Of a DNA stretch of 41,273 nt, positions 17,305 to 25,570 are shown in pieces. The DNA is taken from positions 1 through 41,273 of the forward strand of contig CAZJBS010000027.1 in NCBI GenBank assembly GCA_964544475.1. Reading direction: 5' to 3'. Numbering within the stretch: position 1 is the stretch's first letter; each line of letters opens with the position of its first letter. This DNA comes from CAZJBS01 sp964544475 (lineage in GTDB: Bacteria; CLD3; SB21). The position numbers and the translations under genes are program-made. Below the pieces are notes generated by a model, which was given only the letters and a program-made list of their open reading frames with translations, was not told the origin of the DNA and ran no database searches.

Positions 17305-18549
17305 TCAGGCGAGGTTCTCCAGGATTTTCAGATAGTTTTGATAACGCTCATCGCTCAGTTCATTCTGAGCCACGGCGTCCCGAACTTTGCAGCCGGGCTC
17401 TTCCGCATGGTTGCAGTGCGGTGACGCGCATTGGTTATTGATCAATCGAAATTCCCGGAAATATTTTTTCAGATCTCGTTTGAGGATGCCATACAGTTCG
17501 TACTCACGGATCCCCGGCGTATCGATCACCATGCCCCCGCCTTCCAGCCGGATGGCGCGGACCGCCCGAGTCTCCACATATTCATCGATGACGACATTCT
17601 CGTCTTCGGCGACCATCTCATCACCGTCCGGCATTTCGATGGACAGCGCACGGGCTGTGATGGATCGGATCAATTCCGTTTTGCCGCATCCCATGTGGCC
17701 GGTGACCACAGTCACCTTGCCCTTCAGAATGGACTTTAGATCATTGATGTATGTCGGGAGAACTGACGAATAATGGAGTATCCGATATCCCATGCGTCGG
17801 TACACATCCAACTGATCCATGAAGCTGTTATCATCCGCCAGGTCGATCTTGGTGCAGCATAGGACCGGCTTGAATCCTTTCTTTTCGCAGACGACCAAAT
17901 GACGATCCAGCCAGTCGGTTCTCAAAACCGGCTCTTTGACGGACACCACAAGAAGGATTTGATTCACGTTGCACGCCTGGACCGTTTCGTTTCGTTGTTC
18001 CTTCATGAATGGTGTGATGACGGTATTTTGACGGGGGTCGTACCGGTCGATCACCGCTTTTCCATCCGGGAAAACCATGACTTTGACCTGATCGCCGACA
18101 TACAACGGACCCTGAGGTTGGAGGCCTTCACGCACGGTACAGGTCATATCCTGTTGATCGACAAAAACCGTGTAACGACCGTGATCGACCACGGCCAGCG
18201 TCCCGGAAATGCTCTTGGCACGTGCCGGCAATTTGACGGATTCCCGGCGCTCGGGCTTTCTTTGGTCGCGCACATCCTTACCCGACTTGCGTTCCTGGTC
18301 TTTAGTACCACGCTGGTCCTTATGGCGGTGCTTGTTTTGAAACGGATTTCTCCCAGGCCGTGGTTCCGGTTTCTTTTCGGGACGTTTTTCGGCTTGTTTT
18401 TGTTTTTCTTTATGAACGTTCTGAGGACGGGACTCCGGCTTATCCTGACGGGTGCCGCCGTCGGTTTTGGGTGGGTTCTTTTTGGCCTCTGTCAGCTTTC
18501 GGTTGAGATCGTCGAGGTACTTCTTGGTCCAGTCGTTATTCTCGGCCAT
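17305..18549 (-). CDS. rsgA: Ribosome small-subunit GTPase RsgA with charged N-terminal extension
   Basis: A 414-residue circularly permuted GTPase that helps mature the 30S subunit. The order of motifs is G4 (TKID, 233-236), G1 (GHMGCGKT, 284-291), G3 (DTPG, 343-346) and then the zinc knuckle Cys374, Cys379, His381, Cys387. An OB-fold begins at SGTLAVVDHGRYTVFV (about 115). Residues 1-108 are an extra tail very rich in Lys, Arg, Glu, Gln and Pro, and the G1 loop lacks the usual GxSGVGKS wording. The start ATG 18549 lies one base after the HIT stop, with AAAGGA inside the HIT 3' end. The call is firm; the extension is unusual. Confidence 0.93.
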   Translation of the reverse strand: MAENNDWTKKYLDDLNRKLTEAKKNPPKTDGGTRQDKPESRPQNVHKEKQKQAEKRPEKKPEPRPGRNPFQNKHRHKDQRGTKDQERKSGKDVRDQRKPERRESVKLPARAKSISGTLAVVDHGRYTVFVDQQDMTCTVREGLQPQGPLYVGDQVKVMVFPDGKAVIDRYDPRQNTVITPFMKEQRNETVQACNVNQILLVVSVKEPVLRTDWLDRHLVVCEKKGFKPVLCCTKIDLADDNSFMDQLDVYRRMGYRILHYSSVLPTYINDLKSILKGKVTVVTGHMGCGKTELIRSITARALSIEMPDGDEMVAEDENVVIDEYVETRAVRAIRLEGGGMVIDTPGIREYELYGILKRDLKKYFREFRLINNQCASPHCNHAEEPGCKVRDAVAQNELSDERYQNYLKILENLA

Positions 18550-18550
18550 G

Positions 18551-19057
18551 TTAGGATTGTCCTTTAAACTTTGCAAATTCCGCATGCAGCCGGCCATACG
18601 TATCTGAAATGTACTCCGGCATGACTTTGATGTCGCCAATGATCGGCATGAAATTCGTGTCGCCATTCCAACGCGGCACGATGTGGAGGTGCACGTGATC
18701 GTCGATTCCTGCCCCGGCCACCCTCCCGAGATTCACACCCAGATTGAAACCGTCAGGCCGCATGGATTCGCGCAGAGCCGTGATGCTTTTTTGCGTGGTT
18801 TGCATGAAATCCAGCAGGGTTTCCGGCGGCAGAGTGTTAAGATCACCGGCATGCTGGTAGGGAACGACCATGAGATGGCCGTTGTTGTAAGGGTAGAGAT
18901 TCATGATAACAAAGGAATGACTGGACCGGAAGAGGATCAGGTTTTCTTTGTCATGGTCGGCTTGGGGTTTGAAACAAAAAATGCAGCCCTCCCCTTCACT
19001 CTTGTTTTCGGCCTTGATGTACTTCATGCGCCATGGCGCCCACAACTGTTCGGTCAA
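18551..19057 (-). CDS. HIT-family nucleotide hydrolase/phosphorylase
   Basis: A 168-residue histidine-triad protein, probably acting on dinucleoside polyphosphates or AMP conjugates. The triad HVHLH (His121, His123, His125) in DDHVHLHIVPRW is intact. The N-terminal LWAPWRMKYIKAE and the CIFC pair match the Ap4A-phosphorylase-like branch. The frame is open to an ATG at 19099, but that adds 14 unrelated residues and overlaps ispG by 46 bases. I prefer the TTG at 19057, with GGGAG 6 bases ahead (19068-19064). This TTG shares bases with the ispG TGA (TTGA), coupling the two. Only the start codon is uncertain. Confidence 0.88.
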   Translation of the reverse strand: MTEQLWAPWRMKYIKAENKSEGEGCIFCFKPQADHDKENLILFRSSHSFVIMNLYPYNNGHLMVVPYQHAGDLNTLPPETLLDFMQTTQKSITALRESMRPDGFNLGVNLGRVAGAGIDDHVHLHIVPRWNGDTNFMPIIGDIKVMPEYISDTYGRLHAEFAKFKGQS

Positions 19058-21186
19058 AACGATCTCCCTGGATTGGTTGGTGCATTGGGGTCTGTCCACA
19101 TGCCTTTGCGGCGAATAAGATCGATCAGACGGTCATCCGCCACGGCCATGTCAATATTTCGTTCGACAAGTTCCTTTCCAACATACAGGTTGATTTTGCC
19201 GGCACCGGACCCCACGTACCCGAAATCGGCGTCGGCCATTTCGCCGGGCCCGTTGACGATGCAGCCCATAATGGCAATCTTGACGCCTTTCAGATGGCCC
19301 GTCCTGGCCTTGATGCGCGACGTGACCTCCTGCAGATCAAAGAGCGTCCGTCCACAGGACGGGCAGGATATGAATTCCGTTTTGGAAATGCGCAAACGGG
19401 TAGCCTGGAGAATATTGTAATGCAGACGCATGAGAGCGTCCGGTGTTGCCGAATTATCCCGAATGCCGATCGCATCGCCGATACCGTCAAGGAGCAGAGA
19501 TCCCGCGGCCACGGACGACTGGAACAGCACGGAGCAATCCTTGCAGGCGGATTGATCATACGCCAGCAGGATGGGAGGATTCTGCCCCGCTTCGTGAAGC
19601 CTGGCGTCAAGCCATCGGTTTGCTGCGATAACGTGGGGATGATGCACACATAACACGAAGTTCGCAAATCCAATCTGCCGGCACATATCCGACAGGAGGA
19701 CCCCCAACGTGGCGAGCCTGGACAGTTCAGAATCGGACGGCTCAACAAAATCCGGTACCACACCCATGCGGAGGTCAAAACGCAACGCCTTCTTTTCATG
19801 CCGTGCCGTCTCGTTTATCAGGCGTTCAACGTCTTCACGCCAACCCCTTTCTTCCTGACCCGGGAGAGGCATCCATGAAATCATGTCGGCATCGTTCAGG
19901 ATTTCCGGCATCCACGGCCCGTCGATCATGGCACAAAAGGCGGCCGCCGATCCACCGGTCCGGGCTTCTGAGGCCGCCTCCCGAAAAATTCTCAGATCTT
20001 CCGGAGACGAAACCTGGCACGACACTATTTCCGGACACGTGCCGGCTGAGGCAAGATGGACCAGCGCAGATGCCATGGACCCATCATCAAAACGGACCTG
20101 ATCAACCGTCCACTCCACTCGTACCGCATGAACACCTCCGATGTTGAAGGGTTTCATTTCGACAGTCTGGCTCCAACGGCGCCCGTACGCATAGGGATTT
20201 CTGGCATTCTGCCTTTGGCTGGTCCACGGCGCCGCGGGTGAGAATTTGGAATGGGATGACCGATCATACGCGTGGGTAATCTGACGCGCCGCAGGAATCT
20301 CATGTACCGAATCTTCGGTTAACGACACGCGTATGGTGTCGCCGATCCCATCCTCAAGCAGGGCGCCGATTCCGATCGCAGACTTTATGCGGGCGTCTTC
20401 GCCATCGCCGGCTTCTGTAACTCCAAGGTGAAAAGGATAATCCATTCCGGCTTCCAGCATGCGCGCGGCCAATAACCGGTACGCCGCCACCATCACCTGT
20501 GGGTTGGACGATTTCATGGAAAGGACTATGTCATGGAAGTCGTATCGCTCGCACATCCGTACAAACTCAAGCGCGGATTCCACCATGCCGGCGGGCGTGT
20601 CACCAAAGCGGTTCATGATTCGGTCGGACAAGGAGCCATGATTCGTTCCTATACGCAGGGCCACGCCATAGGTCTTGCATTTCAATATCAGCGGCTTGAA
20701 AAGAGCCTCCACGCGCTCCAATTCTCTTTCATAATCCGCGTCGGAGTAGTCCATCACAACAAATTTTTTCTTGTCCGCGTAGTTCCCGGGATTGATGCGT
20801 ACCTTTTCGACATGTTCGACAGCCTTCAACGCCGCGTTGGGCGTGAAATGAATATCGGCCACGAGAGGAACCTTAACTCCAAGACGGCGAATTCCGTCGC
20901 GAATGGCCTTGAGATTTTCCGCTTCTCGAAGCGAGGGCGCCGTCAGTCGGACTATTTCGCATCCGGCATCGACCAATTCTCGGATCTGTCGGATACTGCC
21001 ATCCGTGTCCATCGTATTGGTTGTCGTCATGGACTGGATCCGGATAGGATTGGTGCCTCCAATACCGACGTCACCCACGCGGACGACTCGCGTGTGGCGT
21101 CGCACACAGGCGAAGTCATGTTCACAATATCGGAGTGTCGGATCGATGCGAACGAGTCGGGTGATCGAGAGCGTATCCGTGACCAT
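19054..21186 (-). CDS. ispG: (E)-4-hydroxy-3-methylbut-2-enyl-diphosphate synthase, long form (IspG)
   Basis: Iron-sulfur enzyme of the MEP isoprenoid pathway that reduces MEcPP to HMBPP. At 710 residues it is the long three-domain type known from Bacteroidota, Chlamydiae and plants. The TIM barrel covers about 30-300, an inserted second barrel-like domain about 305-590, and the [4Fe-4S] domain the C-terminus. Cluster ligands Cys608 and Cys611 (CPSCGRT) and Cys642, with Glu649 in GCIVNGPGE, are all present. The gene lies 9 bases after the unknown Cys4 gene and overlaps the HIT start. AGGA abuts the ATG directly, an unusually short ribosome-site spacing, so translation may depend on coupling to the gene before it. 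Confidence 0.95.
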   Translation of the reverse strand: MVTDTLSITRLVRIDPTLRYCEHDFACVRRHTRVVRVGDVGIGGTNPIRIQSMTTTNTMDTDGSIRQIRELVDAGCEIVRLTAPSLREAENLKAIRDGIRRLGVKVPLVADIHFTPNAALKAVEHVEKVRINPGNYADKKKFVVMDYSDADYERELERVEALFKPLILKCKTYGVALRIGTNHGSLSDRIMNRFGDTPAGMVESALEFVRMCERYDFHDIVLSMKSSNPQVMVAAYRLLAARMLEAGMDYPFHLGVTEAGDGEDARIKSAIGIGALLEDGIGDTIRVSLTEDSVHEIPAARQITHAYDRSSHSKFSPAAPWTSQRQNARNPYAYGRRWSQTVEMKPFNIGGVHAVRVEWTVDQVRFDDGSMASALVHLASAGTCPEIVSCQVSSPEDLRIFREAASEARTGGSAAAFCAMIDGPWMPEILNDADMISWMPLPGQEERGWREDVERLINETARHEKKALRFDLRMGVVPDFVEPSDSELSRLATLGVLLSDMCRQIGFANFVLCVHHPHVIAANRWLDARLHEAGQNPPILLAYDQSACKDCSVLFQSSVAAGSLLLDGIGDAIGIRDNSATPDALMRLHYNILQATRLRISKTEFISCPSCGRTLFDLQEVTSRIKARTGHLKGVKIAIMGCIVNGPGEMADADFGYVGSGAGKINLYVGKELVERNIDMAVADDRLIDLIRRKGMWTDPNAPTNPGRSF

Positions 21187-21195
21187 TCCTACCGT

Positions 21196-21960
21196 CTAAG
21201 CTTCCTGCCCCGACAAATTGGCGGAGATTCGGTTGATGCCGCTATGCAATTTTTTGAAGACCTTTTCCAGGTTTTCAAGGTCGGCCGTATCTGGCGCCGT
21301 CAGGGCCACGTAAAATTCCTGCCCGTCGGTTCTTTCCCAAACGTACTTTCGGGCATGCACCTTCAACAGGCCTTCACCGACAATAATGCTCTTGGAGAAA
21401 GGCTCGCTCCATGGCGTTTGGGCGATGGCCACATTCATGGCCTGGATCACATTGCGCAAGGTATCCCCGTCCAAAACGCGGGATCCCACCGTGAGCTTGG
21501 GACGCCGGTTGCTGTGATAGATGCCCGAGGCGGCATAGTTGTTATCGTTGATGTGGTACATCAGCAGCATCATCAGGGCGTCGTCGGTCTGTTCGGCCCG
21601 TTGCTTGCGACGGTCAAACATTTGCCGGATCACTTCGATCTGGCCTTTGAGTTTGTTGCCGGCGCACACAGGGTGAGACACAAAACACGAACGGCCGCGG
21701 CATGTGTCGAGCGGTTCACCGCACAATTGACTACGCCAGTAGTCCACAGTCGATGTCATGCGGGCTATGACGGCATCGCGGCTCAAGGCATGGCCCTGTT
21801 CGTCTTTCCCAACGTACAGGATCGCCTCCCATAGAAACTCCTGGATGTCTGAAAGTTCGTACGGAGATGCTCTTTCAATCATGCGGTCAAAATCGGACTT
21901 ACTGAAGACCGCCTTAATGAGCTGCACTTTGAATTCGCGGCTCAACGTTGTCGTGGACAT
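21196..21960 (-). CDS. Unknown protein with a Cys-x6-Cys-x4-Cys-x6-Cys cluster
   Basis: A 254-residue protein I do not recognise. It has no signal peptide or membrane segment, so it is probably cytosolic. The N-terminal part (1-75) is helical. Four cysteines follow in the symmetric spacing C80-x6-C87-x4-C92-x6-C99, which could hold zinc or an iron-sulfur cluster. The middle has MMLLMYHINDNNYAASGIYHS, and the last third (about 160-250) alternates strand and helix. A strong ribosome site (AGAGGAG) precedes the ATG. It sits between gpsA (65-base gap) and ispG (9-base gap) on the same strand, so it is likely co-transcribed with the MEP enzyme. Function unknown; conserved status cannot be judged from one genome. 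Confidence 0.8.
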   Translation of the reverse strand: MSTTTLSREFKVQLIKAVFSKSDFDRMIERASPYELSDIQEFLWEAILYVGKDEQGHALSRDAVIARMTSTVDYWRSQLCGEPLDTCRGRSCFVSHPVCAGNKLKGQIEVIRQMFDRRKQRAEQTDDALMMLLMYHINDNNYAASGIYHSNRRPKLTVGSRVLDGDTLRNVIQAMNVAIAQTPWSEPFSKSIIVGEGLLKVHARKYVWERTDGQEFYVALTAPDTADLENLEKVFKKLHSGINRISANLSGQEA

Positions 21961-22025
21961 ATGTGCTCCTCTGGTAGCCTGTGTGTGCCGGCCAATGATA
22001 AATGGAATACGGATCCAAGCATAAA

Positions 22026-23036
22026 CTAAGTCATTTCCGATTTGGATTGTCGGGTCATCAGATCATAAACCGCGGTCCGGGGATCCTTGTCCTCGAAAAT
22101 GACACGGTAGACCTGTTCCGTGATGGGCATGTCCACGCCATACTTCTGGCATAACGCCCATGCGGCCCTGGCGGTCTTGACACCTTCCGCCACCATTTTC
22201 ATGTGTGAAAGGATGTCGTTCAGTTTCTTGCCCTGCCCGAGTTGAATGCCCACCTGACGGTTGCGGCTCAAGTCGCCGGTACACGTCAAGACCAGATCGC
22301 CCATACCTGACAAGCCAAGGAATGTCATTTCGTTGGCGCCCATCTTCTTTCCTAACCGGAGGATTTCGGCTACGCCTCTCGTAATCAATGCGGCGCGTGT
22401 ATTGTGACCGAAACCCAGGCCGTCGCTGATGCCGGCGGCGATGGCGATAACGTTCTTGAGGGCGCTGGCCAATTCCGATCCGACAATGTCGGTAGTGGTA
22501 TAAACGCGGAATCGATCCGAGGCAAAAATATCCTGGCAATACCGGGCTGTATCCTCGTTTTTGGATGCGATGGTCACCGCGGTTGGATTGCCGGCTGCCA
22601 CTTCTCTGGCAAAACTTGGCCCGGAAAGGTAAGCCAGCTTGTGATGGTTGGACGCCGGCAAAATGTCTTCCAACAACTGGGACATAGTCAGCAGGGTTTC
22701 ATTCTCCAGCCCTTTGGTGCAATTAACAATGACGGCGGCGTCGTGGAGATACGAAAGCGCGCTGGTCATGACGGCCCGCGTCGCATGGCTGGGATTGACC
22801 TGCAGAACGACCGAACGACCCGTCAGGCATTCCTCCAAAGACGTTGTGGCGTTCACTTTCGGTGGTAATTCGAAACCCGGAAGGTATGTCGCGTTTTCCC
22901 GGCTTGTGGTGATCTGCTCAACCACGGAGGCTTCATAAGCCCATATGGTTACCGGATATCCCTTACGTGCCAAGTGAACGGCCATAGCCGTCCCGAAGCT
23001 CCCCGCACCAATGATCCCGATTTTAGTTGTCATCAT
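22026..23036 (-). CDS. gpsA: Glycerol-3-phosphate dehydrogenase [NAD(P)+]
   Basis: Reduces dihydroxyacetone phosphate to sn-glycerol-3-phosphate, the backbone precursor of phospholipids. It is 336 residues, the usual length. The nucleotide-binding loop GIIGAGSFGTAM lies at 7-18, the catalytic lysine region is in ASALKNVIAIAAG, and GLSGMGDLVLTCTGDLSRN is typical of the C-terminal substrate domain. Two ATG codons stand side by side (23036 and 23033) and either could start; neither has a strong ribosome site. It appears to be the first gene of a five-gene minus-strand group running through ispG to rsgA, with a predicted promoter at 23128-23156. Confidence 0.94.
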   Translation of the reverse strand: MMTTKIGIIGAGSFGTAMAVHLARKGYPVTIWAYEASVVEQITTSRENATYLPGFELPPKVNATTSLEECLTGRSVVLQVNPSHATRAVMTSALSYLHDAAVIVNCTKGLENETLLTMSQLLEDILPASNHHKLAYLSGPSFAREVAAGNPTAVTIASKNEDTARYCQDIFASDRFRVYTTTDIVGSELASALKNVIAIAAGISDGLGFGHNTRAALITRGVAEILRLGKKMGANEMTFLGLSGMGDLVLTCTGDLSRNRQVGIQLGQGKKLNDILSHMKMVAEGVKTARAAWALCQKYGVDMPITEQVYRVIFEDKDPRTAVYDLMTRQSKSEMT

Positions 23037-23127
23037 AGCCGTTCTGCTTGACTGCTACTGCCCTTCTTATCAACATCAAAGCATTCTCATAATTTTTGAC
23101 TTTTTTTCCTTAACTAAAGTGAAAATT

Positions 23128-23156
23128 AATATAGAAATAATGAATTCATTTCGCAA
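23128..23156 (-). promoter_or_regulatory. Predicted sigma-70 promoter of the gpsA-ispG-rsgA group
   Basis: Minus strand: TTGCGA (23156-23151), 17-base spacer, TATATT (23133-23128), inside a strongly AT-rich stretch between gpsA and the amidase-like gene. The leader would be about 85 bases. Confidence 0.5.
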
Positions 23157-23217
23157 GCAATTATGCAGCCGGAAAGGACCTATTGGCCTGACCGCTCCCT
23201 TCCAACGAACAATCCTC

Positions 23218-23246
23218 TTGAATATTTGAGAAGTGCAGTATACTTT
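23218..23246 (+). promoter_or_regulatory. Possible promoter of the amidase-like gene
   Basis: TTGAAT (23218-23223) is followed by TATACT (23239-23244, spacer 15) or TACTTT (23241-23246, spacer 17). Neither reading is ideal, so this is a weak call. AAGGAG at 23263-23268 then lies 10 bases before the ATG. Confidence 0.3.
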
Positions 23247-23278
23247 TCGTCACTATTCAGGCAAGGAGCATTCGAATA

Positions 23279-23830
23279 ATGAATATTTATCTGGAGGCAG
23301 GATCTGGATTCAATGGCGGACATGATGTGTATGGCCGTGAAATCGTCGGTTCTGCAGAAACATCCCCCACCATTCGAGCCTGTTGTGAAGAACTGAACCG
23401 ACACACGGAGGTCTCCGACAAATCGATCCGCGTCATACCGTTGACCGAGACCGCACCTGCCGGAATCAGTGCCGGCGATCTATTGATATCCGTCCACTTC
23501 AATTTCTACCGTGATTCTGCCGGAGTCGGATTGCGGGGATATTATCGCAGCACTCATTTATCAAATTCCGAACGTTGCAAGGCCTTGGCGATCACGGTAA
23601 CGAAGGCCCTCCATGACCACGTTGACATGTACTATCATGGGGTGTTCAATGAAAAATCCCAGCAACACCCCGGGTTGGCGTCGATGAGCAAAAGCAAGGC
23701 GGTCTCATGTATTGTTGAATTAGGTTTTGACGAGACATTCAAAGAAAAAGCCGGTGACCTTCAACTTCATCAGAACATAGGTTCAGGTATCGCACGGGGG
23801 ATTCTGCGCCATTTGAGTGCTTTGCATTGA
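23279..23830 (+). CDS. Divergent N-acetylmuramoyl-L-alanine amidase-like protein
   Basis: A 183-residue protein with the outline of the Amidase_3 fold, which cleaves the amide bond between MurNAc and L-alanine in peptidoglycan. Visible equivalents are LEAGSGFNGG (for the usual DPGHGG), Glu27, SVHFN with the zinc ligand His73, and VELGFD with catalytic Glu147. The first zinc histidine is replaced by Ser9, although His15 lies nearby and might substitute. There is no signal peptide, which is odd for a cell-wall enzyme and more like a phage endolysin or an intracellular relative. It is a single gene with no phage genes around it. It could be inactive or act on another substrate. Confidence 0.65.
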   Translation: MNIYLEAGSGFNGGHDVYGREIVGSAETSPTIRACCEELNRHTEVSDKSIRVIPLTETAPAGISAGDLLISVHFNFYRDSAGVGLRGYYRSTHLSNSERCKALAITVTKALHDHVDMYYHGVFNEKSQQHPGLASMSKSKAVSCIVELGFDETFKEKAGDLQLHQNIGSGIARGILRHLSALH

Positions 23831-23851
23831 CATGCTTGAGTGAGCCGGTCT

Positions 23852-23881
23852 TTGACCGAATGCTGTCCCTTCTTGTATAAT
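23852..23881 (+). promoter_or_regulatory. Upstream promoter (P1) of the outer-membrane barrel gene
   Basis: TTGACC (23852-23857), 18-base spacer, and a perfect TATAAT (23876-23881). The -10 box touches an inverted repeat (TTCTTGT 23870-23876, ACAAGAA 23888-23894) that could be an operator. TTGACC also lies inside a small hairpin (CGGTC-TTT-GACCG, 23846-23858). Confidence 0.5.
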
Positions 23882-23894
23882 TGGTGCACAAGAA
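23870..23894. promoter_or_regulatory. Operator-like inverted repeat over promoter P1
   Basis: Perfect 7-base arms TTCTTGT (23870-23876) and ACAAGAA (23888-23894) are separated by 11 bases and cover the -10 box and start region of P1. This is where a dimeric repressor would act. It could also fold as a hairpin in RNA. Confidence 0.4.
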
Positions 23895-23932
23895 TACGTG
23901 ACGTAATTCATTGTTTAACAAGCAAAAACACC

Positions 23933-23961
23933 TTGACAAAGCAAGAGTGATTGCTTATTAT
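23933..23961 (+). promoter_or_regulatory. Strong promoter (P2) of the outer-membrane barrel gene
   Basis: TTGACA (23933-23938), 17-base spacer, TATTAT (23956-23961). This is the best sigma-70 match in the window. Transcription would begin near 23968, giving a leader of about 64 bases ahead of the ATG at 24032. Together with P1 it suggests high or multiply controlled expression. Confidence 0.7.
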
Positions 23962-24031
23962 TCTTTCAATTATATACGTTTACATTGAATTCTGACTTCT
24001 CCATTTTCGTGTGGCAAATTTAGGAGGACAT

Positions 24032-25207
24032 ATGCCGTTCGCAAGGAATAGAACTGTTGTCGTTGTGGCCGTCGTCGCGCTGGCCTTGTTGGGCATGACG
24101 CAGACCGGTATGGCCCAGATAGGAACAGGTCTGGCAACAGGCAAGTACGGCAGCTTCAACACCTACTCGGCCTATGCCTTGGATCCCGGACACCTCATCG
24201 TGTACAATCAGGGTCGAGTATTTGCTTCCGCCGGTCTCAGTGGTAGCCGAAATGTCAATTTGTGGCAGGCTTCCAACAGCATCACGGTTGCCTATGGAAT
24301 CACGTCTCATTTTGACATCCTCGCATCCATTGGAACCTACCAGGATCTCAACATACGATCCCTGGCAAATGCCAAAGACAAACAGGCGACAACACCGGGT
24401 GATATGTATGTCGCGTTGCGTGGAGGCTCTTTCGATTTTTCAGATGGATCCTTTGGCTTGGGTGGAGCCCTGACGCTTCGCGTTCCAACCGGAGGGCAAA
24501 ACAACATTCCGTTTGAAGTCTACAAGAGCGACGGCGTTGAATTTGGTCTGATGTCCATGGCGTCCTACTATGGCAACGCGTACTACAAGGAACAGGCGAT
24601 TGTTGTGAATGCCAATCTGGGTTGGTGGAACCACTTGGACAACGGTAGAAGAGTGGCTCCCATTAAGGTCCCCAAGTCGGCCGATTCAGCCTTCAGTGAA
24701 GTCAATGCCATGCACTTACAGTATGGTTTGGGCATAATTCTTCCCGTCAGTAAGTTCCAGATCATGCTGGACATGTATGGTGTGGCTTTCTTGCAGGAAC
24801 CTGCGAAATATGCTTACAGCCGCGAGTCTTTCATGTATGTGACTCCAGGGTTTCGATACAGCGTCAGACCTTGGGTCAATGTGGGGGTCTATACCGACAT
24901 CCTGCTTTCAGGAACGAAAAACAAGACGGGAGAATCCCAGGCCATTGGGGTAATGAGCCCGGGTACTGGCAAGACTAAGAATTACGCACCATGGCGCCTG
25001 GGTGTCGGATTGGGTTTCAACATCCTTCCGGCCAACTTCTCTTCGGGTCCGACCGAGCAGAAGCGAAAGAAACTGCTGGACAAACTTCTGGAAGAAGAAA
25101 AAGGCGCCCAGAAGGCCTCCAGCCAGCTGGACAAATTAAAGAGCATCCGTATCAACGCGGAAAAAGAACTTGAGAAAATCCGACTGGAGTTAGAAGGCAA
25201 CCAGTAA
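24032..25207 (+). CDS. Outer-membrane beta-barrel protein with C-terminal coiled coil
   Basis: A 391-residue exported protein. The signal peptide (about 1-28) ends GMAQ. Residues about 40-330 alternate short aromatic strands and turns (for example NSITVAYGITSHFDILASIGTYQ and ESFMYVTPGFRYSVRPWVNVGVY), as in an outer-membrane barrel. The last 55 residues are a charged helix (KLLDKLLEEEKGAQKASSQL and onward) likely to be a periplasmic coiled coil. I start at ATG 24032, with AGGAGG at 24022-24027, not at the GTG at 24011. It has strong tandem promoters and only 9 bases separate it from glnB, so P-II may be co-expressed with it. I do not recognise a specific porin family; cargo unknown. Confidence 0.78.
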   Translation: MPFARNRTVVVVAVVALALLGMTQTGMAQIGTGLATGKYGSFNTYSAYALDPGHLIVYNQGRVFASAGLSGSRNVNLWQASNSITVAYGITSHFDILASIGTYQDLNIRSLANAKDKQATTPGDMYVALRGGSFDFSDGSFGLGGALTLRVPTGGQNNIPFEVYKSDGVEFGLMSMASYYGNAYYKEQAIVVNANLGWWNHLDNGRRVAPIKVPKSADSAFSEVNAMHLQYGLGIILPVSKFQIMLDMYGVAFLQEPAKYAYSRESFMYVTPGFRYSVRPWVNVGVYTDILLSGTKNKTGESQAIGVMSPGTGKTKNYAPWRLGVGLGFNILPANFSSGPTEQKRKKLLDKLLEEEKGAQKASSQLDKLKSIRINAEKELEKIRLELEGNQ

Positions 25208-25216
25208 TCCAGGCGG

Positions 25217-25555
25217 ATGAAAAAGGTCGAAGCCATTATTCGCCCCTTCAAGCTTGATGATGTCAAGGAGGCGTTGCTTCAGACCGGCGTTAAGGGGATG
25301 ACGATATCGGAAGTGCGCGGGTTCGGTCGGCAAAAAGGACACACCGAGCTCTATCGCGGGAATGAATACCGGATCGATTTCCTTCCAAAAATAAAGATCG
25401 AAATCGTCGTTGAGGACGCCATCCTGGATAATGTGTTGGACGCGATTCTCGATGCCGGAAAAACCAATCAGATCGGAGATGGAAAGATATTCGTGAGTAA
25501 TCTGGAAGATGTCATACGCATACGAACCGGAGAATCGGGTGAAGAGGCGATCTGA
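25217..25555 (+). CDS. glnB: Nitrogen regulatory protein P-II
   Basis: A 112-residue trimeric signal protein that reads ATP/ADP and 2-oxoglutarate and controls glutamine synthetase, its adenylyltransferase or ammonium channels. The full P-II pattern is present: KKVEAIIRPFKLDDVKEAL at the start, the T-loop GFGRQKGHTELYRGNEY with the uridylylation site Tyr51, and the ATP-binding IGDGKIFV segment. It is of GlnB type rather than AmtB-linked GlnK by context, because glnA follows and no amtB is present. It lies 9 bases after the barrel gene and probably shares its transcript. A terminator at 25632 separates it from glnA. Confidence 0.95.
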   Translation: MKKVEAIIRPFKLDDVKEALLQTGVKGMTISEVRGFGRQKGHTELYRGNEYRIDFLPKIKIEIVVEDAILDNVLDAILDAGKTNQIGDGKIFVSNLEDVIRIRTGESGEEAI

Positions 25556-25570
25556 TTTTGGAACGCCAAT

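Noticed and set aside
20533..21834. A 433-codon plus-strand open frame across the ispG / Cys4 gene junction
   Set aside because: It is antisense to IspG with all cluster ligands intact; no recognisable domain and no ribosome site.
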